Notes under the pieces: generated by a model
What the model was told of the DNA's origin: nothing
Seen by the model: the letters and a program-made list of their open reading frames with translations, nothing else
The model's database searches: none
From: Pseudomonadota bacterium
GTDB taxonomy: Bacteria; Pseudomonadota; Gammaproteobacteria; Pseudomonadales; Moraxellaceae
Direction of reading: 5' to 3'
NCBI GenBank assembly: GCA_021833365.1
Contig: JAKBFV010000003.1
Span: forward strand, 1 to 64,000
DNA: 64,000 nt
Position numbers and translations under genes: made by a program
Shown here: one piece after another, positions 1 through 9,823 of the stretch
Layout of the letters: every line of letters starts with the position of its first letter
How positions within the stretch are numbered: the first letter of the stretch is position 1

Positions 1-540
1 CTCGCCCGCCGGCCTGACGTCGCCCGCGCCCGTCACCTGCTGCAGGTCGCCGAGGCGCAGATCGGCCTCGCCCGCACCGCTTATTTCCCGCGCTTCCAGC
101 TCAGCGCTGGCGCTGGTTTCGAGAGCGCCGGCCCGCAGGATCTCTTCGATGTGCCGAGCGAGCTGTGGTCGCTCGGTGCCAGCTCCCTGGTCACCCTCTT
201 CGACGCTGGTCAGCGTAAAGCTCTGAATGCACAGGCACGCGCCGCTTACGAGGAGAGTGTGGCGCGCTATCGGCAAAGCGCCCTGAATGCCCTGCGCGAG
301 GCCGAGGATGCGCGTCGTCGCCTCGCCTCCAGCCTCACCCGCCGCGATCTGCAGACACACCGCAGCGCGCTCGCCGATGAGCAGGCGACGCAGGTGGATG
401 GCGCCGTCCAGGCGGGCATGTCCAGTGATCTCGATCTTTTGCAGGCGCGCCTGCAGGCCCGGCAGAGCCACATCGACCTGATTCAGTTGCAGAGCCTCAG
501 CCTCAGCGATGACATCGCCTGGCTGGTCGCCATCGACTGA
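1..540 (+). CDS. Outer membrane efflux protein (TolC/NodT family), C-terminal part
   Basis: The frame is open from the first base to a TGA at 538-540, so the gene starts upstream of the window and only about 179 C-terminal residues are present. The visible start (RRPDVARARHLLQVAEAQIG, then YFPRF) is the typical motif at the second repeat of NodT-type outer-membrane channel proteins: an Arg-Arg-Pro-Asp block, an Ala-rich helix and an A-x-x-x-YFP turn. The remainder is long amphipathic helix rich in Ala, Arg, Gln and Leu, as expected for the periplasmic barrel. Such proteins close tripartite export pumps. Its pump partners are outside the window. It converges on moaB, with stop codons back to back. 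Confidence 0.85.
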   Translation, partial: LARRPDVARARHLLQVAEAQIGLARTAYFPRFQLSAGAGFESAGPQDLFDVPSELWSLGASSLVTLFDAGQRKALNAQARAAYEESVARYRQSALNALREAEDARRRLASSLTRRDLQTHRSALADEQATQVDGAVQAGMSSDLDLLQARLQARQSHIDLIQLQSLSLSDDIAWLVAID

Positions 541-1044
541 TCAGATCGCTGGCCGCAGGCGCTCCAGCCAACGGCCGAGGCTGCAGCCGGAGGCGTCCTG
601 GCTCATCTGCGGAGCGATGAGATCATCCCAGGCGAGACGACAGGCCTGGGGGGATCCGGGCAAGGCAAAGATCGGTTTGCCATTGGCGAGACCGAGCAGC
701 GCATCCGAGAGCATGCCGGCCTGCCCGACATCCTGCCATGACAGGTGACGAAAGCGCTCACCGAAGCCGGGCAGTTCCTTGTCCAGCAGCGGGCGCAAAG
801 CGGCGCTCGTACGGTCGTCGGCGGTCGGCCCGGTGCCGCCGGTCGCGACGATGAAATGTACGGCTGCGTCGTCGATCCATAAGGAAAGCGCCGCCCGGAT
901 CGCATAGATGGAGTCGGGGACGTGCACATGCTCGACCAGGTGATAACCCGCCGCCGCTGCCCTCTCGCTGAGTAGGGCACCGGAGAGATCTTCCTGTCCG
1001 CGCCGACTCGTCGATACCGTCAACAAGGCCATGTTCAAGGACAT
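541..1044 (-). CDS. moaB: Molybdenum cofactor biosynthesis protein MoaB
   Basis: The protein has 167 residues and matches the MoaB/MogA fold: LLTVSTSR at the N-terminus, IVATGGTGPTADDRT in the middle (the MPT-binding GGTG loop) and FALPGSP near the C-terminus. MoaB family proteins act in late molybdopterin synthesis, either adenylylating molybdopterin or in a MogA-like role. I chose the ATG at 1042-1044, which overlaps the end of the ppiC gene by 10 bases. Longer in-frame starts would only add sequence antisense to ppiC that resembles no protein. It is the last gene of the nitrate reductase operon, which fits because NarG needs a molybdenum bis-MGD cofactor. Confidence 0.88.
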   Translation of the reverse strand: MSLNMALLTVSTSRRGQEDLSGALLSERAAAAGYHLVEHVHVPDSIYAIRAALSLWIDDAAVHFIVATGGTGPTADDRTSAALRPLLDKELPGFGERFRHLSWQDVGQAGMLSDALLGLANGKPIFALPGSPQACRLAWDDLIAPQMSQDASGCSLGRWLERLRPAI

Positions 1045-1709
1045 AGGCGTTCTCCTGTCGCCAGCAGGACCGGTGCTGGCACGCCATGTACATCGGCTTC
1101 CATCCATAAGCTCTGCAACCTCTCCTCGACGGCAGCGACCCAGCGCCGACGGCGCAGATGATCGCGCACCGCCTCTCTCGCCGCGGTCGGGCTGAGCGCG
1201 GCTCCAGGGCACCGTTGCAAGACTTCGACGAGATGTACGCCGTAGCGACTGCTGATCGGTGCCGCGAGCAGTCCGAGCGCTGCCGACCGGATGGGTGTAT
1301 GCCACTCCGGCACCATCTGAGCGGCTTCGACCCAGCCCAGATAGCCACCTTGCGCCGCCGAAGGGCAGTCCGAACGGCGCCGCGCCAAGTCGGCAAAGTC
1401 CTGGCGCCCAGCGCGTAGATCGTCGAGATGGGTGAGCGCCTGCTGCATCAGCAGCGAACGTTGTTCCGTGTCGGCACTCGGCAGCAGGAACAGAATATGG
1501 CGCACTTCGAACTGATCGGCTCGCCGCCCCGGCGCACCATGGCGGGCATAGAAAGCTTCACAGCTGGCGTCATCGACATCAGCGATGCTGATCTGCGCCA
1601 GCCAGTCCTCGATCGCCCGCTCCCGGCTGACACTGTCGCCCTGCGGGCATAGGATCTGTCCGAGGGTGTCGGCGATCGTGGTGAGATCCTGCGGCCTGGA
1701 TATCGTCAT
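1035..1709 (-). CDS. PpiC-type (parvulin/NifM-like) peptidyl-prolyl isomerase of the nar operon
   Basis: The 224-residue protein carries a parvulin domain in its C-terminal half: VRHILFLL opens it, then the DFADLARRRSDCPSAAQGGYLG block, MVPEW, and SSRYGVHLVEV closes it. There is no clear signal peptide, so it is probably cytoplasmic. Parvulin genes of this kind sit directly after narI in Pseudomonas-type nar operons and may help fold or assemble the nitrate reductase complex (inference). I prefer the ATG at 1707-1709 because AGGAG lies 7 bases upstream. An in-frame ATG at 1722-1724 overlapping the narI stop is possible but has a poor ribosome site. Confidence 0.85.
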   Translation of the reverse strand: MTISRPQDLTTIADTLGQILCPQGDSVSRERAIEDWLAQISIADVDDASCEAFYARHGAPGRRADQFEVRHILFLLPSADTEQRSLLMQQALTHLDDLRAGRQDFADLARRRSDCPSAAQGGYLGWVEAAQMVPEWHTPIRSAALGLLAAPISSRYGVHLVEVLQRCPGAALSPTAAREAVRDHLRRRRWVAAVEERLQSLWMEADVHGVPAPVLLATGERLCP

Positions 1710-1723
1710 CGATGATCTCCTCA

Positions 1724-2407
1724 TCAGGCACGCCGCCGCACGATCTGGTAGGGGCGGCGCAGATAGCCGATCGGTACGCTCCAGATGTGGACGAGACGGG
1801 TAAAGGGAAAGACCAGCAGGAGGGTCAGGCCAAGAAAAAGATGCCATTTAAAGATGACCGCCACGCCTTGCAGGGAGTCGCTGGCATGCCCGCGCAAGGT
1901 GACGATACGCTGCGTCCAGTCCGCCAACTTGAGCATTTCGCTGCCGTCGAGGTGCTCGGCAGAGACAGGAATGGTGGCCAGGCCGAGCAACAGCTGCAGC
2001 AAGAGCAGGACGAGGATGGCGATGTCCCGCCACTGACTCTGCCGCCGCACACGCGCATCGCAGAGCCTTCGTTGCAGCAGCAACAGCAAACCCACCAGGC
2101 AGACGCTGCCGAGGCTGCCTCCGCTGATCATGGCCAGCAGCTGCTTGCTGTGCGGCGTCAGGCCGAGATAGGGATACAGAGCGTGTGGCATGAGCAGACC
2201 AACGGCGTGTCCGAGCAGGAGCAGGATGATGCCGACATGAAAAAGATTGCTGCCATAACGAAAAGCCCGACCACCGCGCAACAGCTGGCTGGAAGAGCTG
2301 CGCCAGGAATACTGGCTGAACTCAAAGCGCAGCAGGCTGCCGAGCAGGAAGACAGTGATGGCGAAATAGGGATAGAGATCGAAGAGCAGATGATCGAGAT
2401 AGTTCAC
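1724..2407 (-). CDS. narI: Respiratory nitrate reductase, cytochrome b (gamma) subunit
   Basis: The 227-residue protein has five predicted membrane helices and is the quinol-oxidising b-type cytochrome that anchors NarGH to the inner membrane. The four haem-ligand histidines are present: H57 and H67 in the second helix (FHVGIILLLLGHAVG) and H189 and H207 near the C-terminus (FKWHLFLG, TRLVHIWSVP). These match the pairs known in Escherichia coli NarI. Length is standard for the family. The ATG overlaps the narJ stop by 4 bases, indicating translational coupling. Confidence 0.97.
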   Translation of the reverse strand: MNYLDHLLFDLYPYFAITVFLLGSLLRFEFSQYSWRSSSSQLLRGGRAFRYGSNLFHVGIILLLLGHAVGLLMPHALYPYLGLTPHSKQLLAMISGGSLGSVCLVGLLLLLQRRLCDARVRRQSQWRDIAILVLLLLQLLLGLATIPVSAEHLDGSEMLKLADWTQRIVTLRGHASDSLQGVAVIFKWHLFLGLTLLLVFPFTRLVHIWSVPIGYLRRPYQIVRRRA

Positions 2408-3081
2408 GACGGGGATCCTCCGGATGCGCGCAACGCTGATACCGCCGGCTGGCCGGCAGCGGCCTGGTGGCAGGCCTCCCAGGCTGTCGAAGAGAAGTCG
2501 ACCGGCACTTCCGCCCAGGCCTGATCGATGGCGGCAGCGTCATCGTCGCGCGCCAGATCTTCTCCGCCTAGGACCTCACGCGCATCGGCGAGGCGGAGCA
2601 AGGCCTGCACGACGATGCCAAACGGGCTCTGCCGACGCTGCAGACCCTGCTGCAGCAGGCGCAGAACATCGATGATCTCCACCAAGGCGGCCTGCCCCTG
2701 CGCTAGCGGCAGGAGAGCGCAGTACTCGAGATAGCAGGGTAAATAATCGGGCAATTCGACGCCGAGGCGCTGCAGGCCGCCAGCGCGATAGCGCTCCTCG
2801 AGATCGACCATCGCCGGGCCGCGCTCACGCGAGTCACCATAGCGGTGTTCATAGAGATACAGGGCGCACTGCCGTCCGCGCTCGAAGCTGCTGCCATAGA
2901 GCGCCTGCAGATCGAGCCTGTCCGCATTTCCCCAGAACAGGAGAAAATCCTGCAGCGGCGCCTGCAGATCGCCCAGGCCTGCCGCCTGCGCCAGAATAGC
3001 CGCCATCTCGTCGACCACCCCGGCTTCGATCGTCTGCGGGTAATCGAGAAGACAGGACAGAACCTTGAGAGTCTGTTGCAT
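2404..3081 (-). CDS. narJ: Nitrate reductase molybdenum cofactor assembly chaperone NarJ
   Basis: NarJ is a cytoplasmic chaperone that holds apo-NarG until the molybdenum cofactor and the FS0 cluster are inserted; it is not part of the final enzyme. The 225-residue protein shows the TorD/NarJ-type helical pattern, with LKVLSCLLDYP at the start and the family segment RYRAGGLQRLGVELPDYLPCYLEY in the middle. I took the ATG at 3079-3081, one base after the narH stop, with AGGA upstream. An upstream in-frame ATG would run through narH. The gene lies between narH and narI in the canonical GHJI order. Confidence 0.95.
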   Translation of the reverse strand: MQQTLKVLSCLLDYPQTIEAGVVDEMAAILAQAAGLGDLQAPLQDFLLFWGNADRLDLQALYGSSFERGRQCALYLYEHRYGDSRERGPAMVDLEERYRAGGLQRLGVELPDYLPCYLEYCALLPLAQGQAALVEIIDVLRLLQQGLQRRQSPFGIVVQALLRLADAREVLGGEDLARDDDAAAIDQAWAEVPVDFSSTAWEACHQAAAGQPAVSALRASGGSPS

Positions 3082-3082
3082 A

Positions 3083-4615
3083 TCAGTCCTCCTGAATGCT
3101 CTGGATACGCCGCCGTCTTGGGTCGGCGGCCGCGAAGACCGACGTGACACTGAGACCTGAGCTGTGACAGCCATCACCGAAGCTGAAGCCGCAACCGCCA
3201 CGCTCCGCATAAGGGTCCGGCATCAGCTCGCGATGCGCCGTCGGCACGACGAAACGATCCTCGTAATTGGCGATGGCGAGAGTCTGATACATCGCCTCCA
3301 CCGCCGCCGGCGTCAGGCCACACTGCGCGAGCAGATGCTCATCCTCGATGCCATCGACGCGCTGTCGGCGTTTGAAGACACGCATGGACAACAGGCGCTC
3401 GAGCGCCTTCTGCACCGGCTCGACACGACCGCCGGTGAGCATGTTGGCGAGATATCTGAGCGGAATGCGCAGCGACCCGACATCTGGAATCAAGCCCTCC
3501 ATGCCGAGATGGCCGGCGGCGGCCGCCGACTGAATCGGCGACAGCGGCGGCACATACCAAACCATGGGTAAAGTTCTGTACTCCGGGTGCAGGGGGAACG
3601 CGATGCGCCAGTCCATCGCCATCTTGTACACCGGCGAGCGTTGCGCGGCGCTCAACCAGGAGTCCTGGACACCGTCGCGCCGCGCCTGTTCGATCACCTT
3701 GGGATCGTGCGGATCGAGAAAGATCTCGAGCTGCGCCGCATAGAGATCGGCGCTGTCCGGCAGACTCGCCAGATCGGCGATGCGATCGGCATCATAGAGG
3801 AGCACACCGAGATAGCGGATGCGCCCGACGCAGGTCTCCGAACAGACCGTCGGCATCCCTGACTCGATACGCGGGTAACAAAACGTGCACTTCTCCGACT
3901 TGCCGGACTGCCAGTTGTAGTAGATCTTCTTGTACGGACAGGCGCCGACACACATGCGCCAGCCGCGGCATTTGTCCTGATCGATGAGGACGATACCGTC
4001 CTCCTCGCGCTTGTAGATGGCGCCGCTCGGACAGGAGGCGACACAGGCTGGATTCAGGCAATGTTCGCACAGGCGCGGCAGGTACATGAGAAAGGTATGC
4101 TCAAACTGGCCATAGATGTCCTTTTGCACCTCAGCGAAATTGTAATCCTGCGAACGCTTGGCGAACTCGCTGCCGAGAATCTCCTCCCAGTTCGGACCAC
4201 CTTCGATCTTTTCCATCACCGCACCGGTGAGCGCCGAAAAGGGGCGCGCCGTCGGCTGTGCATGACCGGCCGGCGCCGTGTGCAAGGCTGCGTAATCGAA
4301 ATTGAAGGGTTCATAGTAATCGTCGATCGCTGGCAGATGCGGGTTGGCGAACAGCTGCGTCAGCAGGCGCCAGCGTCCGCCGATGCGCGGGCGCAAACGT
4401 CCCGATGCGGACACTTCCCAGCCGCCCTGCCAGCGCTCCTGGTTCTCCCAGTCCTTGGGATAACCGACGCCGGGCTTGCTCTCGACGTTGTTGAACCAGG
4501 CGTACTCGACGCCTTCCCGCGAGGTCCAGACGTTTTTACAGGTGATCGAGCAGGTGTGGCAGCCTATGCATTTATCGAGATTGAGGACCATGCCGATCTG
4601 TGCACGAATCTTCAT
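3083..4615 (-). CDS. narH: Respiratory nitrate reductase, iron-sulfur (beta) subunit
   Basis: NarH passes electrons from NarI haem to NarG through one 3Fe-4S and three 4Fe-4S clusters. The 510-residue length matches E. coli NarH (512). Four cysteine groups are visible: C16-x2-C-x2-C-x3-C at the N-terminus, CEHCLNPACVASC, CRGWRMCVGAC (the Trp-substituted group that holds the 3Fe-4S cluster) and CTFCYPR...CSETCVGR. The ATG at 4613-4615 overlaps the narG stop by 4 bases and gives the expected MKIRAQIGMVLNLDKC start. It is the second gene of the reductase unit. Confidence 0.98.
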   Translation of the reverse strand: MKIRAQIGMVLNLDKCIGCHTCSITCKNVWTSREGVEYAWFNNVESKPGVGYPKDWENQERWQGGWEVSASGRLRPRIGGRWRLLTQLFANPHLPAIDDYYEPFNFDYAALHTAPAGHAQPTARPFSALTGAVMEKIEGGPNWEEILGSEFAKRSQDYNFAEVQKDIYGQFEHTFLMYLPRLCEHCLNPACVASCPSGAIYKREEDGIVLIDQDKCRGWRMCVGACPYKKIYYNWQSGKSEKCTFCYPRIESGMPTVCSETCVGRIRYLGVLLYDADRIADLASLPDSADLYAAQLEIFLDPHDPKVIEQARRDGVQDSWLSAAQRSPVYKMAMDWRIAFPLHPEYRTLPMVWYVPPLSPIQSAAAAGHLGMEGLIPDVGSLRIPLRYLANMLTGGRVEPVQKALERLLSMRVFKRRQRVDGIEDEHLLAQCGLTPAAVEAMYQTLAIANYEDRFVVPTAHRELMPDPYAERGGCGFSFGDGCHSSGLSVTSVFAAADPRRRRIQSIQED

Positions 4616-7600
4616 GAGCGCGTCTCCTGCGTGTCGGCGTCTTTCTGCAACCAATCGACCTGACTCATCTTGCGCAGGACGATGAACTCATCGCGATTGG
4701 AACCGACGGTGCCGTAATAATTGAAACCATAACTCTGATGCGCGTAGCCGCCGATCATATGGGTCGGTTTGAGCACCGTGCGCGTCACCGAATTGTGGAT
4801 GCCGCCGCGTCGTCCGGTGATCTCACTGGCCGGCATGTTCACCTGACGTTCCTGAGCGTGATACATCATCGCCATGCCTGTCTTGATGCGCTGCGACACC
4901 ACTGCCCGCGCCGCCAAAGCACCATTGACGTTGAACACCTCGATCCAGTCATTGTCGGCGATACCGGCGCGCGCCGCGTCGATCTCCGAGATCCAGACGA
5001 TGGGACCGCCGCGCGACAGGGTGAGCATGAGCAGGTTATCGCTATAGGTGCTATGGATACCCCATTTCTGGTGCGGGGTGATCCAGTTGAGCACGATCTC
5101 GGCATGACCATTGCTGCGCTTGCCGAGCAGCTCGCGCCAGGATTTGGTGTCGATAGGTGGACGATAGGCGCACAAGGCCTCACCGAAGGCACGCATCCAT
5201 GGATGGTCCTGGTACAACTGCTGTCGCCCGGTGAGAGTGCGCCAGGGAATGAGTTCATGCACATTGATCCAGCCGGCGTTGTAGCAGACGTGCTCTGATT
5301 CGATGCCCGACCAGGTCGGCGAGGTGATGATCTTGCGCGGCTGAGCCTGCAGATCACGAAAGCGAATCTTTTCTTCGGCCTTGTTCTCGGCCAGATGCAC
5401 ATGCCGTCGCCCAGTCACCTTCTCCATGGCTGCCCAGGCTTTGACCGCCACCTCGCCATTGGTTTCCGGTGCCAGGGACAGGATGACCTCGGCGGCGTCG
5501 ATAGCGCTGTCGATACGAGGCCGACCGACACTGGCAGCGGCATCCTGGCGCCCATTGAGACTGGCGAGGAAGTCGACCTCATGTTCGGTGTTCCAGGTGA
5601 TGCCTTTGCCACCATTGCCGAGGCGATCGAGCAGCGGCCCGAGTGCGGTAAAGCGCTCATAAGTCTGGGCATAGTGGCGTTCAACGACGCTGATCTGCGG
5701 CATGGTCACACCCGGCTGGGGCTGACATTCGCCCCGCCACCAATCCTGCACCGCTACTGCCTGCGCCAGTTCAGCCGGGGTATCATGCTGCAAGGGCGAT
5801 AGCACGACGTCTTCTTCGACGCCGAGGTGCCCGGGACACAGCTGAGAAAAGCGCTTCGCGATGCCTTTGAAGATCTCCCAGTCGCTACGCGACTCCCAGG
5901 CTGGATTGACAGCCTCGGAGAGGGGGTGGATGAAAGGATGCATGTCCGAGGTGTTCATGTCGTCCTTCTCGTACCAGGTCGCCGTCGGCAGGACGACGTC
6001 GGAGTAAAGACAGGTGGTCGACATGCGAAAATCGAGGGTGACGAGGAGATCCAGCTTGCCCTCGGGCGCCTGCTCGTGCCAGGTCACCTCCTCGGGGCGC
6101 AGGGCGGCACCAGGGTCGCCGAGGTCCTTGCCCTGTACACCATGACGGGTGCCGAGCAGGTGTTTGAGAAAATACTCATGCCCCTTACCCGAAGACCCGA
6201 GCAGGTTGGATCGCCAGATGAACATATTACGTGGGAAGTTCTCCGGCGCATCCGGATCGGTGCAGGCGAGCTTCAGCGTCTTCTGCTGCAAGCCGCTGAC
6301 GACATAGTCGACCGGACTCTGACCTGCCGCTGCCGCTTGTCGGCATAGATGCAGGGGGTTGACCGACAACTGTGGCGCCGACGGCAGCCAGCCCATGCGC
6401 TCGGCACGCACATTGAAGTCGATCATGCTGCCACGCCAGTCCTGGCGCTGTGCAAGTGGCGAGAGGATCTCCTCGACGCCGACCTTCTCATAGCGCCACT
6501 GATCGGTATGGGCATAGAAAAAGGAGGTGCCATTCATCTGTCGCGGCGGCCGATTCCAGTCGAGAGCGAAGGCCAGAGGCTGCCAGCCGGTCTGCGGCCG
6601 CAGCTTCTCCTGGCCGACGTAGTGTGACCAACCGCCACCCGACTGGCCGACGCACCCGCACAACACCAGCATGTTGATGATGCCACGATAGTTCATGTCC
6701 ATGTGGTACCAGTGATTGAGCCCGGCACCGACGATGATCATGGAACGGCCGCGCGTCTTCTCGGCGTTGTCAGCGAACTCGCGCGCCACCTGGATGACCT
6801 GGGCTCGCGGTACGCCGGTGATGGCCTCCTGCCAGGCCGGTGTATACGGCAGATCTTCATCATAGCTGCGTGCACAGGCGGCATCTTCGAGGCCACGCTC
6901 GACACCGTAGTGGGCGAGCAGAAGATCATAGACCGAGGCCACCCAGACCTGGCTGCCATCGCCCAGGATGACCTGCCGCACCGGCACCCGGCGACGCAGG
7001 ATGGCGGCGTGTTCGGTGTGCTGAAAGTGCTCGTGGCGCACGCCGCCGAAATAGGGGAAACAGACCTCGAGCGCCGCATCACGGCCGTTCATCTGACTCA
7101 GAGCCAACTGCACCGCTGTGCCCGTCAGCCCTTCCTTGTCCTCGAGATTCCAGCGCTGCGATCCATCCCAGCGGAAACCGGCGCTGCCCTGCGGCAGCAC
7201 CAGACGTCCTGACTCGTCCCAGGCCAAGGTCTTCCACTCGGCTTTGGTCGTCTGCGCCATGGCACCGGTGAGATCGCTGGCGCGCAAAAACCGCCCGGGC
7301 GCCCAGGCCTGCTCATGCGGCTCGAGCATGACCAGCATCGGCATGTCGGTGTAGCGCCGCAAATAGTCGACGAAATAAGGGCGCGGCCTATCGACATGAA
7401 ACTCTTTCAGGATGACATGCCCCATCGCCATGGCGAGGGCGGCATCGGTGCCTTGTTGTGGCGACAGCCAAAGATCGGCGAACTTGGTATTTTCGGCATA
7501 GTCCGGCGAGACGACGACGACTTTGCTGCCCTTGTAGCGCGCCTCGGTCATGAAATGGGCGTCGGGGGTACGCGTCTGTGGCACATTCGAGCCCCACATC

Positions 7601-8352
7601 ATGATGAAATCGGCGTTGTACCAGTCCGCCGATTCAGGAACGTCGGTCTGCTCGCCCCAGGTCATCGGCGAACTCGGCGGCAGATCGCAGTACCAGTCAT
7701 AAAAACTCAAACCGACACCGCCGATCAGCGACAGATAACGGCTGCCCGCCGCGTAGGACACCATGGACATCGCCGGGATCGGCGAAAAGCCGATGACACG
7801 GTCGGGCCCATGACGCTCGATGGTATGGACATTGGCGGCGGCGATGATCTCCTCGACCTCCGCCCAGGAAGCACGCACCAGACCACCCTGACCGCGCAGC
7901 TGTTTGTATTCGGCACAGGCGACATGATCCTCCATGAGCGCCGCCCAGGCGCGCACCGGGTCCTGATAGCGTTCGCGCACCTGCCGCCAGGCGCGCAGCA
8001 GAGCTGCTCGTACCAAGGGGTATTTCAGACGATTGGCGCTGTAGAGATACCAGGAATAGGAGGCGCCGCGCGGACAACCGCGCGGTTCATGATTGGGCAG
8101 ATCCGGGCGTGTGCGGGGATAGTCGGTCTGCTGAGTCTCCCAGGTGACCAGACCATCCTTGACATAGATCTTCCAGCTGCACGAGCCGGTACAATTGACG
8201 CCATGCGTCGAACGCACCACCTTGTCATGCTGCCAGCGGCGCCGGTAAGCCTGCTCCCAGCGCCGGTCCTCTTGCGTCGTCTGGCCGTGCCCCTGTGCGA
8301 ACTCGCCATCGACTTTGTTGAAAAACCGCCATCTATCGAGAAAATGACTCAT
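4612..8352 (-). CDS. narG: Respiratory nitrate reductase, catalytic (alpha) subunit
   Basis: NarG reduces nitrate to nitrite at a Mo-bis-MGD centre on the cytoplasmic side of the membrane. The 1246-residue protein is almost exactly the length of E. coli NarG (1247). The FS0 cluster ligands are visible as H50, C54, C58 (STHGVNCTGSC) and C93 (RGCPRG), and the molybdenum ligand is D223 in YCDLPPSSPMTWGEQTD. A strong ribosome site (GGGAGGTGA) precedes the ATG at 8350-8352. It follows narK by 27 bases, so both are probably transcribed from the FNR-dependent promoter upstream of narK. Confidence 0.98.
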   Translation of the reverse strand: MSHFLDRWRFFNKVDGEFAQGHGQTTQEDRRWEQAYRRRWQHDKVVRSTHGVNCTGSCSWKIYVKDGLVTWETQQTDYPRTRPDLPNHEPRGCPRGASYSWYLYSANRLKYPLVRAALLRAWRQVRERYQDPVRAWAALMEDHVACAEYKQLRGQGGLVRASWAEVEEIIAAANVHTIERHGPDRVIGFSPIPAMSMVSYAAGSRYLSLIGGVGLSFYDWYCDLPPSSPMTWGEQTDVPESADWYNADFIMMWGSNVPQTRTPDAHFMTEARYKGSKVVVVSPDYAENTKFADLWLSPQQGTDAALAMAMGHVILKEFHVDRPRPYFVDYLRRYTDMPMLVMLEPHEQAWAPGRFLRASDLTGAMAQTTKAEWKTLAWDESGRLVLPQGSAGFRWDGSQRWNLEDKEGLTGTAVQLALSQMNGRDAALEVCFPYFGGVRHEHFQHTEHAAILRRRVPVRQVILGDGSQVWVASVYDLLLAHYGVERGLEDAACARSYDEDLPYTPAWQEAITGVPRAQVIQVAREFADNAEKTRGRSMIIVGAGLNHWYHMDMNYRGIINMLVLCGCVGQSGGGWSHYVGQEKLRPQTGWQPLAFALDWNRPPRQMNGTSFFYAHTDQWRYEKVGVEEILSPLAQRQDWRGSMIDFNVRAERMGWLPSAPQLSVNPLHLCRQAAAAGQSPVDYVVSGLQQKTLKLACTDPDAPENFPRNMFIWRSNLLGSSGKGHEYFLKHLLGTRHGVQGKDLGDPGAALRPEEVTWHEQAPEGKLDLLVTLDFRMSTTCLYSDVVLPTATWYEKDDMNTSDMHPFIHPLSEAVNPAWESRSDWEIFKGIAKRFSQLCPGHLGVEEDVVLSPLQHDTPAELAQAVAVQDWWRGECQPQPGVTMPQISVVERHYAQTYERFTALGPLLDRLGNGGKGITWNTEHEVDFLASLNGRQDAAASVGRPRIDSAIDAAEVILSLAPETNGEVAVKAWAAMEKVTGRRHVHLAENKAEEKIRFRDLQAQPRKIITSPTWSGIESEHVCYNAGWINVHELIPWRTLTGRQQLYQDHPWMRAFGEALCAYRPPIDTKSWRELLGKRSNGHAEIVLNWITPHQKWGIHSTYSDNLLMLTLSRGGPIVWISEIDAARAGIADNDWIEVFNVNGALAARAVVSQRIKTGMAMMYHAQERQVNMPASEITGRRGGIHNSVTRTVLKPTHMIGGYAHQSYGFNYYGTVGSNRDEFIVLRKMSQVDWLQKDADTQETRS

Positions 8353-8379
8353 GATCGTCTCACCTCCCTGACTCTGTCA

Positions 8380-9792
8380 TCAGCAATGAATTTCGGCCTG
8401 CGCGCGCTGGTAGAACCACCAGGTGAGCAGGATGCAGCTGAGGTAATAGGTCGAGAAGACGAACAGCGCCGCGGCCACACCACCGGTCAACGACAACGAC
8501 AAGCCAAAAGCGCGCGGGATGAAAAATGCACCGTAGGCGGCCACCGCTGAGCTGAAGCCGAGAGCAGCGGCCGACTCTTTGCCGGCAGCGAGCAGGGCCG
8601 CCTGCAGGGCGTCACTACCGGCGCCGGCGGCACGACGTTCATGCTCACTGCGGAAGATGACGGGAATCATGCGAAAGGTCGATCCATTGCCGATACCGGT
8701 GGAGATGAAGAGCAGCATGAAGACCAGGAAAAAGCCCAGGAAGGAACCGCCCTGACCGGCATGCGGCAGAAACAGCAGAAGAGAGAGTGTCGCCAGCACC
8801 ATGACGATGAAGTTCCAGAAGGTCAGCTTGGCACCGCCGATGTGATCGGCCAGCCAGCCGCCGAAGGGGCGCGCCAGGGCCCCGACCATGGGCCCCAAAA
8901 AGGCATAGTGCAGCGGATCGATGCCGCTGAACTGCGATTTGATGAGCAAAGGGAACCCCGCTGAAAAACCGATGAAGCTGCCAAAGGTGGCGGTATAGAG
9001 CCAGCTCATGATCCATTGGTGCTTGCGTTTGAAGATGACCATCTGATCGCGGAAAGAAGCGCGGGCGCTGGCGAGATCATTCATGCCGAACCAGGCCAGC
9101 AGGGTGACCACGATGATGGGCAGCACCCAGACGTCGGCGGCGTTTTGCAGGTAGATGTGCTGACCGGAGGCTGTCTTTTGCGCTCCCCCTGCCCAAGGAC
9201 CGAGGACTCCTACCGTGATCACCAGCGGCGCCAGAAACTGCATCACCGAGACGCCGAGATTGCCGAGCCCGGCATTCAGGCCGAGCGCCGAACCTTGCTG
9301 CGACTTGGGGAAGAAAAAGCTGATGTTGGCCATGCTCGAGGCAAAATTGCCGCCGCCCAGACCACAGAGCAGGGCGATCAGCACAAAAACACCGTAAGGC
9401 GTCTGCGGGTCCTGTACCGCCACGCCGAGCCACAGAGTCGGCAGCAGCAGGGACGCGGTGCTGATCACCGTCCAGCGGCGACCACCGACCACCGGCACCA
9501 TGAATGCGTAGGAGATGCGTGCGGTCGCCCCCGACAGACCCGGCAGAGCGGTCAGCCAGAAGAGCTGATCGGTGCTGAACTTGAAGCCCAGGCTATCGAG
9601 GCGCACCGCCACCACGCTCCAGATCATCCATACCGCGAAAGCGAGCAGAAGGGCGGGAATGGAGATCCAGAGATTGCGCCGTGCGATGGCTTGTCCTTGC
9701 CGTCGCCAGAACTCGCGGTCTTCCGGCCACCATTCGAGGAGGGTCGAGCGCGCCGTACGCGGCGGCGATGTATCGAGGGCTGGATGCGGCAT
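8380..9792 (-). CDS. narK: Nitrate/nitrite transporter NarK (MFS)
   Basis: The 470-residue protein belongs to the nitrate-nitrite porter branch of the major facilitator superfamily. It has about 12 membrane helices, the first nitrate signature GLGGGNFASSMANISFFFP and the second, GSFIGFSAGFPLL plus RPFGGWLADHIGG. Such carriers import nitrate or exchange it for nitrite across the inner membrane. I start at the ATG 9790-9792, which has AGGAG 8 bases upstream; an in-frame ATG 33 bases earlier lacks a ribosome site and lies in the leader hairpin. It is the first gene of the narKGHJI-ppiC-moaB operon. Confidence 0.95.
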   Translation of the reverse strand: MPHPALDTSPPRTARSTLLEWWPEDREFWRRQGQAIARRNLWISIPALLLAFAVWMIWSVVAVRLDSLGFKFSTDQLFWLTALPGLSGATARISYAFMVPVVGGRRWTVISTASLLLPTLWLGVAVQDPQTPYGVFVLIALLCGLGGGNFASSMANISFFFPKSQQGSALGLNAGLGNLGVSVMQFLAPLVITVGVLGPWAGGAQKTASGQHIYLQNAADVWVLPIIVVTLLAWFGMNDLASARASFRDQMVIFKRKHQWIMSWLYTATFGSFIGFSAGFPLLIKSQFSGIDPLHYAFLGPMVGALARPFGGWLADHIGGAKLTFWNFIVMVLATLSLLLFLPHAGQGGSFLGFFLVFMLLFISTGIGNGSTFRMIPVIFRSEHERRAAGAGSDALQAALLAAGKESAAALGFSSAVAAYGAFFIPRAFGLSLSLTGGVAAALFVFSTYYLSCILLTWWFYQRAQAEIHC

Positions 9793-9823
9793 GATGCAGA
9801 CTCCTGAGGTCGTCAAAATCGGC